Origin: Microlunatus elymi
GTDB lineage: Bacteria; Actinomycetota; Actinomycetes; Propionibacteriales; Propionibacteriaceae
Assembly: GCF_007362775.1 (NCBI RefSeq)
Contig: NZ_CP041692.1
Span: forward strand, 4,402,001-4,466,000
Direction: 5' to 3'
Length of the DNA stretch: 64,000 nucleotides
Each line of letters begins with the position of its first letter. Positions within the stretch are counted from its first letter, which is position 1. The notes below the pieces were generated by a model, which saw only the letters and a list, made by a program, of their open reading frames with translations, did no database searches and was not told the origin of the DNA. Both the position numbers and the translations under genes were made by a program. This document shows, in pieces, positions 28,786 through 37,348 of the stretch.

Positions 28786-29693
28786 CCGCACCGGCAACAC
28801 TTCCCCAGCTCAATCAGCCGACCAGCGAGCGGACCGGACGCGGCTCCGCCGTCGGTGGCAGAAGTCGTCCCGGTCGGGTGATCGGACGCATCCTGCTCTA
28901 TCTCGGTTTGATCTTGGTCGGGCTGGCGTCGATCATCCCGGTCTACTGGCTGCTCAGCTCGTCGGTGAAACCGACCGCGGAGATCTTCGTCTTCCCGCCG
29001 AAGTGGATCCCGAGTTCCCTGCACTGGCAGAACTTCGTCGACGCGTGGAATTCGGCGCCGTTCGGCCGGATGTACATCAACTCGCTGGTGGTCACCATTG
29101 TCGGCGCCGTCGGTGAGATCTGCGTGGCGATCCTGTCCTCGTACGCGTTCGTCTTCCTGCGCTTCCCGAAGAAGAACTTGATCTTCGGCATCTTTCTGGC
29201 CGCGATGATGGTGCCCGGCACCGTCGTCCTGCTGCCGAACTACATGACGGTCGCCCAGCTCGGCTGGGTGAACAGCTACGCCGGCATCATCGTGCCGGGA
29301 TTCGGCAGCGTGTTCGCGATGTTCCTGCTCCGCCAGCACATGATGACGCTGCCGAAGGAGATCAACGAGGCCGCCCGGGTGGACGGCGCCGGACACCTGC
29401 GGACGCTGTGGACAATCGTGCTGCCGCTGTCCAAGCCGATGGTGGTGACCGTGATGATCGTCGCCCTGGTGACCAAGTGGAACGACTTCATCTGGCCGTT
29501 GATCGTGACCAACACCGACAACATGCGGGTGCTGCCGGTCGGCTTGCTGATGTTGAAGAGCGACGAGGGATACGTGAACTGGGGCGCGGTGATGGCCGCC
29601 ACCTGTTTCGTGGTGATCCCGGTGCTGATCGTCTTCTTCTTCGCCCAGCGGCACATCGTCGCCGGCCTGACCCAAGGAGCGACGAAGGGATGA
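28782..29693 (+). CDS. Carbohydrate ABC transporter permease (MalG/UgpE type)
   Basis: A 303-residue partner permease with six helices (ILLYLGLILVGLASIIPVYW first) and the EAA loop LPKEINEAARVDGAGHLRTLWTIVLPLSKP. The GTG start at 28782 overlaps the TGA of the upstream permease, so translation is coupled. An upstream open extension to 28398 is only out-of-frame overlap with the first permease. The two permeases form the membrane channel of a CUT1-type sugar importer. Confidence 0.94.
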   Translation: MTAPATLPQLNQPTSERTGRGSAVGGRSRPGRVIGRILLYLGLILVGLASIIPVYWLLSSSVKPTAEIFVFPPKWIPSSLHWQNFVDAWNSAPFGRMYINSLVVTIVGAVGEICVAILSSYAFVFLRFPKKNLIFGIFLAAMMVPGTVVLLPNYMTVAQLGWVNSYAGIIVPGFGSVFAMFLLRQHMMTLPKEINEAARVDGAGHLRTLWTIVLPLSKPMVVTVMIVALVTKWNDFIWPLIVTNTDNMRVLPVGLLMLKSDEGYVNWGAVMAATCFVVIPVLIVFFFAQRHIVAGLTQGATKG

Positions 29694-31030
29694 GCAAGAT
29701 CAACAAGTTCGGCCGGCGCGGCCTGCTCGGGCTGATGGGCGGTGCCGCGGCGGCGATGGCGACCGGCTGCAGCCGGGACTTCAGTCAGGTCGGCGGCAGC
29801 GCGGTGCCCGGCAAGTTCGGCAATCGGGTGCACCTGATCGCGTGGCACTCGTATGGCGGCTCGACCGGCAAGGCGTTGCAGACCATCGTCGACGCCTTCA
29901 ACAACTCCCAGTCCGACGTCTACGTGGAGACGCAGTTCCAGGGCAGTTACGAGGACACCCAGCAGAAACTGTCGGCAACGATCATCGCCCGGCAGATCCC
30001 GGACCTGACGGTGTTGAGCGAGGTGACCTGGCGGGCGATGCATCTGGCCGACGCGCTGGAGCCGTTGAACGACTACTTCGACGACGAGTTGCAGCCCAGC
30101 GACTACATCGACCAGTTCATCGAGGAGGGCACCGTCAAGGGCAAGATCTGGTGGCTGCCGTTCGCTCGTTCGACGCCGTTGTTCTACTTCAACAAGAGTG
30201 TGTTCACCAAGGCCGGGTTGCCCGGCCGGTCGCCGGAGACCTGGGACGAGTTCGCCGAGTGGGCGCCGGCGATCAAGAAGGTCACTGTCGGCAAGAGCAA
30301 CGTGATGCCGCTAGCCCTGGACGGTGGCTACTCGGCCTGGTACTTCCAGGGCAACATGTGGCAGTGGAAGGCGCACTACTCCGACGGGCTGGACATCCAA
30401 CTCGATTCACCCGAAGGCATCGCCGCGGCAACCTGGATGGCCGACTTCATCCGCAAACACAAGGCCGCCTACCTGTCGGCGAAGAGTTCGATCGACTTCG
30501 GCAACCAGGCCGCGGCCGCCGCTCTGATGAGCACCGCAAGCCTGGCGCAGACCACCGAACTCGCCAAGGCGAGCAAATTTGATCTTGGTACCGGGTTCAT
30601 GCCCAAGCATGATCAATTCGGCTGCCCGACCGGTGGCTCCGGCTGGGGAATCATGACCAAGGCCACCACCGAGCGCAAGCAGGCAGCGTTCGAGTTCCTG
30701 AAGTTCCTCGGCCGGCCGGAGAACTCGGCGTCCTGGACGATGGCGACCGGGTACCTGCCGATCGTGAAGAAGGCGCAGCAGGATCCGCGCCTGGTCGAGC
30801 TGGTGAACAAGGATCCGAACTTCTCCACCTCGCTGCGCCAGCTGCCGAAGACGAAGACCCAGGACCTGGCCCGGTTGGTGATCCCCGACGCCAGCAACTT
30901 CATGGACGAGTCGTTCGAGACGCTCTACTCGTCCAACATCGCGCCGGAGAAGTCATTCGCCCAACTGGCCAAGAAAATGCGCCGCAAGGCAGATCTGCTG
31001 GAAGACAACTTCCGCGCCCACTACGAGTAA
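29690..31030 (+). CDS. Extracellular sugar-binding lipoprotein of ABC importer
   Basis: A 446-residue family-1 solute-binding protein. The N-terminus has FGRRGLLGLMGGAAAAMATGCS, a lipoprotein signal with lipobox ATGC and a twin-arginine pair that could direct Tat export. The mature part shows VDAFNNSQSDVYVETQFQGSYED, PDLTVLSEVTWRAM and WWLPFARSTPLFYFNKSVF, resembling UgpB-like receptors for oligosaccharides or glycerophosphodiesters. Its ATG overlaps the permease stop by 4 bp. A palindromic repeat follows the stop and a sulfatase converges on it. Confidence 0.93.
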   Translation: MSKINKFGRRGLLGLMGGAAAAMATGCSRDFSQVGGSAVPGKFGNRVHLIAWHSYGGSTGKALQTIVDAFNNSQSDVYVETQFQGSYEDTQQKLSATIIARQIPDLTVLSEVTWRAMHLADALEPLNDYFDDELQPSDYIDQFIEEGTVKGKIWWLPFARSTPLFYFNKSVFTKAGLPGRSPETWDEFAEWAPAIKKVTVGKSNVMPLALDGGYSAWYFQGNMWQWKAHYSDGLDIQLDSPEGIAAATWMADFIRKHKAAYLSAKSSIDFGNQAAAAALMSTASLAQTTELAKASKFDLGTGFMPKHDQFGCPTGGSGWGIMTKATTERKQAAFEFLKFLGRPENSASWTMATGYLPIVKKAQQDPRLVELVNKDPNFSTSLRQLPKTKTQDLARLVIPDASNFMDESFETLYSSNIAPEKSFAQLAKKMRRKADLLEDNFRAHYE

Positions 31031-31031
31031 T

Positions 31032-31085
31032 CCGAGTTGTCAGTCGCTGGTTTGGCTATAGGCACACCAGCGACTGACAAGTCGG
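31032..31085. repeat. 54-nt nested palindromic repeat, copy B
   Basis: Outer arms of 19 nt (CCGAGTTGTCAGTCGCTGG and its near complement, 18/19 paired) surround the core TGGCTATAGGCA at 31053-31064. It fills the 57-bp gap between the convergent sugar-receptor and sulfatase stops and could act as a two-way terminator. Confidence 0.85.
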
Positions 31086-31087
31086 GG

Positions 31088-32515
31088 TCAGAGGCCGACC
31101 TCGGTGCGCCATTCCTCATGCAGGGTACGAAGTTGGTCGACACGTTCCGGACGCTCGGCAGCCAGATCATTTTGCTCCGAGGGGTCGGACGCGAGGTCGG
31201 TGAGCCGAAGCCCGGCACCCATCGGGGCGTGCTCGTAGCTGGCCAGATGCTGCACGTTGGTCGAATCCGCATCGACCCAGCTGAGCTTCCAGTCGCCCGA
31301 TCGCACCGCCCACTGGAAGCCGCACTCCCAGTGCAGGGCCTCGTGCCCTGAGTTGTCAGCGTCAGGTTGCGCTATAGCGCCTTCTGCCGCTGACAAGTCG
31401 GTGGGCAGGAGGGGGTTGCCGTCGCAGTGTTGCCAGGTGGACGGGTCGGCACCGGCCGCCGCCAGCGCGGTTGGGTAGATGTCCATGCTGGAGACCAACC
31501 CGGAGTGGGTCGAACCGGCGGCGACCCGGCCCGGCCAGCGAACCAGGAACGGCACCCGGATGCCGCCCTCCCAGACGGTGTACTTGGTGCCCCGCAACGG
31601 AGTGTTGTCGCCGAAGTTGCAGGTGGAACCGCCGTTGTCGGTCAGGTAGATGATCATGGTGTTCTCGGCCTGCCCGGTCCGGTCGAGATGATCAAGGAGC
31701 CGGCCGATCTCGCGGTCCATCAACTCCAGCTGAGCCAGGTAGTACTCCCGTCCGTGCGGCAGATTCGGCACGATCGCATCGTCGTACCACTCGCCGTAGC
31801 CGGTGCCCGAGTCCGGATCCCAGTCCCGGTAGGCCGGCAGCCCGCGCCGTTCCAGTTCGTCGGCGGGCAGCTGCCAGCAGAAGTTGTGTACGGCGTTGAA
31901 CGCCAGCATGCAGAAGTACGGGTCGTCGCCCGCCTCGGTGATGAAGTCGCGGGCCCTGCGGCCGAGCTCCTCGGTCAGGAATCCCTCGTACTCATAGGCA
32001 TCGTCGCCCTGCAGCAGCGGCTGCACCGCCATCGGCACCGCGGCCTCGCCGTAGTCCTGCTGTGCCGAGCGTGAGTGATGCAGGTAGTTCAGCCGTCCCA
32101 GCGACTGGCCGGCCAGCCCGTACAGAGTCTGATCGAAGCCGTGATGCGGCGGGCAGGCACGATCGCCGACGTCCTCCGATCCGTAATGCACCTTGCCGAA
32201 GTAGCCGGTGCGATATCCCTGCTGCTGCAGGGCTTCGGCAATGGTCGGCGCCCGGTCCGGATCGTCCGGCGGGAAGGATGCCGAGTCGAACCAGAGTCCG
32301 CCCCAGCGCTGTTGGTAGCGGCCGGAGATGATGCCGGCGCGCGAAGGGCTACAAATCGGGGCTGTGACGTAGGCGTCGGTGCAGGTCATTCCTTCGGCGG
32401 CGAGCCGATCCAACCCCGGCGTCTGTACGTCCGGATGAATCCCCAACGCGCTCCGGTCGGCGTAGCCGTGGTCGTCGGACAAGATCACGATGATGTTGGC
32501 AGGACCTTCAGGCAC
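31088..32515 (-). CDS. Sulfatase carrying an in-frame palindromic repeat
   Basis: About 475 residues of a type I sulfatase hydrolysing sulfate esters. The N-terminal NIIVILSDDHGYAD gives metal ligands, and APICSPSRAGIISG (Cys about 55) is the CxPSR site converted to formylglycine. Further blocks are TGYFGKVHYG, MIIYLTDNGG and LRGTKYTVWEGGIRVP. No signal peptide is evident from the chosen GTG at 32515 (GAGGAG upstream); a GTG at 32527 is also possible. Residues about 372-389 (TDLSAAEGAIAQPDADNSG region) are encoded by a 54-nt palindromic repeat inserted without breaking the frame. It converges on the sugar ABC operon, suggesting sulfated-carbohydrate use. Confidence 0.9.
   Translation of the reverse strand: MPEGPANIIVILSDDHGYADRSALGIHPDVQTPGLDRLAAEGMTCTDAYVTAPICSPSRAGIISGRYQQRWGGLWFDSASFPPDDPDRAPTIAEALQQQGYRTGYFGKVHYGSEDVGDRACPPHHGFDQTLYGLAGQSLGRLNYLHHSRSAQQDYGEAAVPMAVQPLLQGDDAYEYEGFLTEELGRRARDFITEAGDDPYFCMLAFNAVHNFCWQLPADELERRGLPAYRDWDPDSGTGYGEWYDDAIVPNLPHGREYYLAQLELMDREIGRLLDHLDRTGQAENTMIIYLTDNGGSTCNFGDNTPLRGTKYTVWEGGIRVPFLVRWPGRVAAGSTHSGLVSSMDIYPTALAAAGADPSTWQHCDGNPLLPTDLSAAEGAIAQPDADNSGHEALHWECGFQWAVRSGDWKLSWVDADSTNVQHLASYEHAPMGAGLRLTDLASDPSEQNDLAAERPERVDQLRTLHEEWRTEVGL
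31348..31401. repeat. 54-nt nested palindromic repeat, copy C, inside the sulfatase CDS
   Basis: Outer arms of 14 nt pair at 12 positions (CTGAGTTGTCAGCG / CGCTGACAAGTCGG) around the perfect core GCGCTATAGCGC at 31369-31380. The unit is 54 nt, a multiple of three, and open in the sulfatase frame; it contributes an ATA codon, rare in this DNA. Confidence 0.85.
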
Positions 32516-32807
32516 GACCGACTGCACTCCTCTGGGCGGAACCGAAACGGTGCCCGGCCGGGCACCGGCCCAACTCTTTCGCAGGATCGGAACGTTGGCA
32601 ACCACCCACTGCGAGCCCGCCCACGCGACGGCCGAGTTGCACAGCCGGGCCGATTCTGAACGCAGGCTGAGAATTCTGAGGGTGGATCCGCAACATGCCT
32701 GGCCTATGGACCATCCTCGCAGCGCAGACGATGTGAGAGTGGGTCTGGACGCCGCACTGCGCTCCGTCCGTCTGTGATCGAAAACCAGTGACGGGAGGAG
32801 ATCGGAA

Positions 32808-34541
32808 ATGACACACGAGGGTCCAGGCAGTACCACCGTCAAGGTCGCCGGTGACGACGCACGCCTGAAGAAGGACCTCGGCACCATCAGCCTGCTGTTC
32901 GCCGCGATCGGATCGATCATCGGGTCCGGCTGGCTGTTCAGCTCGCTGCACGCATCCGAACAGGCCGGACCGGCCGCGATCGTGTCCTGGATCACCGGCA
33001 CGGTGATGTTCCTGCTGATCGGCATGAGCTATGCCGAACTCGGCGTGATGTTCCCGCGCAGCGGCGGCGTCGCTCGCTATCCGCACTACGCGTGGGGATC
33101 GTTCGCCAGCTACTCGATGGGCTGGGTCACGTGGCTGGCCTGTGCGGCCGTCGCCTCGGTCGAGGTGTCGGCGGTGCTGACCTACGCGACGTCCTACCTG
33201 CCCTGGCTGATGAACGCCAACGCCACCTTGAAGCCCGCCGGCCTGGTCATCGCGATCGCGTTGATGGCGGTGTTCGTGCTGGTCAACTACTTCGGCGTCC
33301 GCTGGTTCTCCCGGATCAACAACGTGCTGGTCTGGTGGAAGCTGGGCATGATCGTGTTGGTGATCGTGGCGTTCATCGCGGTCTCCTTCCACACCCAAAA
33401 CTTCACCGTTCACACCCCGCAGGGCAGCGGCTTCCACCCGTTCGGCTGGAAGGGCGCCTTCGAGGCCATCCCGGCCGCCGGCATCGCGTTCTCCTTCCTC
33501 GGCTTCCGCCAGGGCATCGAGCTTGCGGGCGAGACCAACAACCCGAAGCGGAACGTGCCACTCACCCTGATCGGCTCGGTGCTGATCTGCGGCATTCTCT
33601 ACATCCTGTTGCAGGTCGCCTTCATCGGCGCGATCCCGACGCATCTGCTGACCGACGGTGGCTGGGCCGCGCTGGGCGGCGAGCATCCGACGCTGACCGC
33701 ATCCGGCGGCGCCTCGGCGACGTTCAGCCCGCTCGCGGTGGTCGCCAGCATCCTCGGACTGGGCTGGCTGGCCGGCCTGCTGTACGCCGACGCGATCATC
33801 TCCCCCGGAGACACCGGCTTGATCTACACCAGCGTCACCGCGCGGATGTCGTACGCGATGGGTCGTAACCGCAACGCGCCGGCCGTCTTCGCCAAGGTGA
33901 ACGATCGCGGCGCTCCGTGGCCGAGCCTGATCCTGGCCTGGGTCGTCGGCTGCATCTTCTTCCTGCCGTTCCCGAGTTGGCAGAGCCTGGTCGGGATCGT
34001 CACCTCGCTGACCGTGCTCTCCTTCGGTAGCGGCACGATCGCCCTGCTCACCTTCCGCAAGCAGTTGCCGAATCAGGAACGCCGGTTCGTCCTCAAGGGC
34101 GCCTGGATCATCGCTCCGCTGGCCCTGCTGTCGGCCAACCTGATCATGTACTGGGCCGGTTGGGATCAGGTCTGGAAGATGATGATCGCGGTGGCCATCG
34201 GCTACGTCTTCCTGGCGATCTTCCAGGCCGCCGATCGGAACAAGAAGCGGGCCCCGAAGGTCGACTTCAAGCACGGCTGGTGGGTGCTCGTCTGGTTCGG
34301 CGGCATCACCCTGGTCAGCTGGCTGGGCAGCTACTCCGGCGTCAGCGGCCAGGCCGACGCCGGCGAGGCCAACCTGTACGGGTTCGTCGGCGGCATCATC
34401 GCCAACATTGTCCTGACCGCGGTGGTGCTCGCGCTCGCCTGGTTCTGCATGCTGCCGTCGCAGGAGGTCGAGCGGATCCTGAACGAGGTCGAGGAGGACG
34501 AGGTAGTGGGTGGCGATCCGTCCACCCACCAGCCGGTTTAG
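32808..34541 (+). CDS. APC-superfamily amino acid permease
   Basis: A 577-residue, roughly twelve- to fourteen-helix permease. Helix 1 reads LGTISLLFAAIGSIIGSGWLFSS and helix 3 IGMSYAELGVMFPRSGGVARYPHYAWG, marking an APC transporter of the aspartate/glutamate-proton symporter-like branch. A long C-terminal extension ends in an acidic tail (EVEEDEVVGGD). The ATG at 32808 follows GGGAGGAGA. Its stop overlaps that of the convergent aldo/keto reductase by three bases. Substrate not deducible. Confidence 0.9.
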   Translation: MTHEGPGSTTVKVAGDDARLKKDLGTISLLFAAIGSIIGSGWLFSSLHASEQAGPAAIVSWITGTVMFLLIGMSYAELGVMFPRSGGVARYPHYAWGSFASYSMGWVTWLACAAVASVEVSAVLTYATSYLPWLMNANATLKPAGLVIAIALMAVFVLVNYFGVRWFSRINNVLVWWKLGMIVLVIVAFIAVSFHTQNFTVHTPQGSGFHPFGWKGAFEAIPAAGIAFSFLGFRQGIELAGETNNPKRNVPLTLIGSVLICGILYILLQVAFIGAIPTHLLTDGGWAALGGEHPTLTASGGASATFSPLAVVASILGLGWLAGLLYADAIISPGDTGLIYTSVTARMSYAMGRNRNAPAVFAKVNDRGAPWPSLILAWVVGCIFFLPFPSWQSLVGIVTSLTVLSFGSGTIALLTFRKQLPNQERRFVLKGAWIIAPLALLSANLIMYWAGWDQVWKMMIAVAIGYVFLAIFQAADRNKKRAPKVDFKHGWWVLVWFGGITLVSWLGSYSGVSGQADAGEANLYGFVGGIIANIVLTAVVLALAWFCMLPSQEVERILNEVEEDEVVGGDPSTHQPV

Positions 34542-35518
34542 GAGAGCTGCGGCGGCAGCGCCTCCAGTGCCTGCCAGGCCCGGCCGGAGAGATCGTCGGC
34601 GATCAACTCGACGTTGGCGGTCACCTCGGCCGGGCTCTGCATGCCGGCGACCACCGCGGCCACGGCCGGGTGCCGCAGCGGGAACCGCATCGCCGCTTGT
34701 GGCAACCGACTGCCGTACTCCTCGGCGGTGGCGGCGAACCGGCGTGCGGTCGCCAGCACGTCTGCGGTGACCGGTTCGTAGTTGAAGTAGCCGTCGGTCG
34801 GCGGTTCGCGATGGGCGAGCAGCCCGGTGTTGAACGGAGCCGCGGACAGCACGCTGACACCGCGTTCGGCGCACGCGTCCAGCAACCGTCCGGCGGTGCG
34901 GTCCAGCAGCGTCCAGCGGCCGGCGACCAGGATCACGTCCAGCGAGTACGCCGACTGCTCACGGGTGACGAACCAGTGCAGCGGATCGACGAAGTTCATC
35001 CCGAGCCCGACTGCGCCGATCACGCCCTGCTCGCGCAGCTCACACAGCGCCGGCAGCGCCTCCTCGGCCGCCTGCTGGAGATGATCTTCGGGGTCGTGAA
35101 CGAGGGCGATGTCGATCCGGTCCAGGCCGAGCCGTTCCAGGCTCTGCTCCAGGCTGCGGCGAACCCCGGCTGCGCTGTAGTCGCGGACCCGGGTCAGATC
35201 GTCGGCGTGATCGAAGCCTTCGCTGTCCGCCCCGGTCGGGTCGGGGTTCGGCACCAGCAACCGGCCGACCTTGGTCGAGATCACGTACTCGTCCCGCGGC
35301 CGGTCGGCCAGCGCCAGGCCGAGCCGCCGCTCCGACAGACCCAGCCCGTAGTGCGGCGCGGTGTCGAAGTAGCGGATGCCGCCCGCCCAGGCGGCGTCGA
35401 CGGTGGCGATCGCCTGCTCGTCGGAGATGGCTCGGTAGAGATTGCCGATCGGGGCGGCACCGAATCCGAGCTCTGTTACCTCCAGCCCGGTGCCGCCCAG
35501 CTTGCGGGTGTTCATCAT
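34538..35518 (-). CDS. Aldo/keto reductase, probable L-fucose/aldose 1-dehydrogenase
   Basis: A 326-residue AKR with LGFGAAPIGNLYRAISDEQA, GIRYFDTAPHYGLGLSERRLG (catalytic Asp and Tyr), DEYVISTKVGRLL (Lys) and DIALVHDPED (His). This matches D-threo-aldose/L-fucose 1-dehydrogenases of the oxidative fucose pathway. It is the last gene of an FAH-SDR-AKR operon; its ATG overlaps the SDR stop (ATGA). The long frame upstream of 35518 is out-of-frame overlap with the SDR. Confidence 0.9.
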   Translation of the reverse strand: MMNTRKLGGTGLEVTELGFGAAPIGNLYRAISDEQAIATVDAAWAGGIRYFDTAPHYGLGLSERRLGLALADRPRDEYVISTKVGRLLVPNPDPTGADSEGFDHADDLTRVRDYSAAGVRRSLEQSLERLGLDRIDIALVHDPEDHLQQAAEEALPALCELREQGVIGAVGLGMNFVDPLHWFVTREQSAYSLDVILVAGRWTLLDRTAGRLLDACAERGVSVLSAAPFNTGLLAHREPPTDGYFNYEPVTADVLATARRFAATAEEYGSRLPQAAMRFPLRHPAVAAVVAGMQSPAEVTANVELIADDLSGRAWQALEALPPQLS

Positions 35519-36276
35519 TTGCGCAACCGCAGACCCTGCATGCCACCGTCGACCGCGATCGAGGTGCCGGTGGTCGATCCCGCGGCCGGAGAGGCGAGGT
35601 AACAGACTGCCTGGGCGACCTCGTCGGCCGACACCAGTCGGCCGTGCGGCTGCCGGGCCTCCAGCGCCGCTCGCTCGGCGGCCGGATCCGGCGCGCTGCC
35701 CAGCAGCCGTCCCACCCACGGGGTGTCGGCGGTGCCCGGGTTCACCGCGTTGACCCGGATGCCCTCGGCGATCAGGTCGGCGGCCATCGCCTGGGTCAGC
35801 GACAGCACCGCGCCCTTGCTCGCCGAGTAGAGCGCCCGCTGCGGCAGCCCGGCGGTGGCGGCGATCGAACTGGTGTTGACGATCGCGGCGGCATCGGACT
35901 TGCGCAGTGCCGGCAGCGCGGCCCGGGCGACCCGGACCATGCCGACGACGTTGATGTCCAACACCCGGTGCCATTCCTCGTCGTCGTTGTCCTCGACGCC
36001 GCCCTGGGCGCCGACACCGGCGTTGTTGATCACGATGTCGAGGCCGCCGAGTTCGTCGACGGCCTTGGTGACGGCGGCTCGTACGGCCGCGTCGTCGCTG
36101 ACGTCGGCCCGGCAGCCGATCAGTCCCAAACCAATCAGATCTGGGCCAAGATCATCAACGTTGCGGTCGAGCACGGCCACCCGGGCACCGCAGGCGACCA
36201 GCCGGGCCGCGATCGCGGCGCCGATGCCGGACGCGCCCCCGGTGACGAGCGCCTTACGTCCCTGGAATTCACCCAT
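35515..36276 (-). CDS. SDR oxidoreductase, probable 2-keto-3-deoxy-L-fuconate dehydrogenase
   Basis: A classical 253-residue short-chain dehydrogenase: cofactor site VTGGASGIGAAIA, NNAGVGAQGG, catalytic Ser in NTSSIAATAGLP and Tyr/Lys in YSASKGAVLSL. The context, between a fumarylacetoacetate-hydrolase-family enzyme and a fucose-type AKR, suggests oxidation of 2-keto-3-deoxy-L-fuconate. The assignment is by context, since SDR sequence alone does not fix the substrate. Confidence 0.9.
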   Translation of the reverse strand: MGEFQGRKALVTGGASGIGAAIAARLVACGARVAVLDRNVDDLGPDLIGLGLIGCRADVSDDAAVRAAVTKAVDELGGLDIVINNAGVGAQGGVEDNDDEEWHRVLDINVVGMVRVARAALPALRKSDAAAIVNTSSIAATAGLPQRALYSASKGAVLSLTQAMAADLIAEGIRVNAVNPGTADTPWVGRLLGSAPDPAAERAALEARQPHGRLVSADEVAQAVCYLASPAAGSTTGTSIAVDGGMQGLRLRK

Positions 36277-36291
36277 CGGTCTGCTTCTCCC

Positions 36292-37137
36292 TCACGCCTG
36301 CTGGAAGGTCTGTCGCTGCTTGCCGAGGCCGTCGATCTCCAACTCGACCACGTCGCCGGCGCGCAGGTAGGGCTGTCCCTCGATGCCCATCGCGACTCCG
36401 GCCGGAGTGCCGGTGTTGATCACGTCGCCGGGCCGCAACACCATGAACTGGGACAGATACCAGACCAGGTGATGGACACCGAAGATCATGTCCGCGGTGC
36501 TGCCGTTCTGCCGCTGCTCGCCGTTGACCCACAGCCGCAGGCCGAGCTGCTGCGGATCGGCGACCTCGTCGGCGGTCAGGATCCACGGGCCGAGCGGGTT
36601 GAACGTCTCGCAGTTCTTGCCCTTGTCCCACTGGCCGCCGCGCTCGATCTGGAACTCGCGCTCGGAGACGTCGTTGCTGATCGCGTAGCCGAAGATCTTG
36701 CTTGCGGCTTCCTCCGGTGAATCCAGGTAGCGAGCCTCGGCACCGATCACCACTGCGAGTTCGACCTCCCAGTCGGTCTTCACCGACGTACGCGGGATCA
36801 GCACGGTGTCTCCTGCGCCGACCACGGTGTCGGTGGTCTTCATGAACAGGATCGGCTCGGCCGGAATGGCGGCTCCGGTCTCGGCTGCGTGGTCGCGGTA
36901 GTTCAGCCCGATGCAGATGATCTTGCCGATGCCGGTCAGCGGCGGGCCGAAGCGGCCGACGTCGGTCACCGCGGGCAGGTCGCCGGCTTCGACCGCTGCC
37001 CGGGCGGCATCCAGACCGCCACCGAGCAGGTCCGGATCGATGTCCGTGACGATGGGGCTGAGGTCCCACCAGTTGCCGTCCGCGTCGCCGATCAGTGGCT
37101 TCTCGTTGCCCAGCTCGCCGTGTCGTGCCAGTCGCAT
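36292..37137 (-). CDS. Fumarylacetoacetate hydrolase-family enzyme, probable 2,4-diketo-3-deoxy-L-fuconate hydrolase
   Basis: A 281-residue FAH-fold C-C hydrolase with KIICIGLNYRDHAAETG, PILFMKTTDTVVGAGDTV, the metal-binding TDWEVELAVVIG, and TGTPAGVAMG near the end. With the downstream SDR and AKR it fits the last step of oxidative L-fucose breakdown to pyruvate and lactate. The start at 37137 (GAAAGG upstream) gives the usual family length. First gene of the operon, divergent from a FadR-type regulator. Ureidoglycolate-lyase-like annotation is an alternative. Confidence 0.9.
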   Translation of the reverse strand: MRLARHGELGNEKPLIGDADGNWWDLSPIVTDIDPDLLGGGLDAARAAVEAGDLPAVTDVGRFGPPLTGIGKIICIGLNYRDHAAETGAAIPAEPILFMKTTDTVVGAGDTVLIPRTSVKTDWEVELAVVIGAEARYLDSPEEAASKIFGYAISNDVSEREFQIERGGQWDKGKNCETFNPLGPWILTADEVADPQQLGLRLWVNGEQRQNGSTADMIFGVHHLVWYLSQFMVLRPGDVINTGTPAGVAMGIEGQPYLRAGDVVELEIDGLGKQRQTFQQA

Positions 37138-37348
37138 GCCGATGCCTTTCGTCGCAGTTCTCTGAGTGCGCGGACAACGATAGATCCGAGCTATTTCCGG
37201 TCGTACGCGGGTGGCTGTGAAAGACTCTGCCTCGTACGGGGCGGGGACCGTTCGCAAAGACCCGACGTCTTGCTTATCTTGCCAGTGATCACCGCCCCGC
37301 CGCAGCCCGCCCGAATCGCGGGCATCACAAACCGGAGGTGCAGGTGCG

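Noticed and set aside
32516-33025. N-terminal extension of the sulfatase to 645 codons
   Set aside because: The extra 170 codons are antisense to the APC permease start and the promoter region and contain no signal peptide; the NIIVILSDDHG motif should lie close to the N-terminus.
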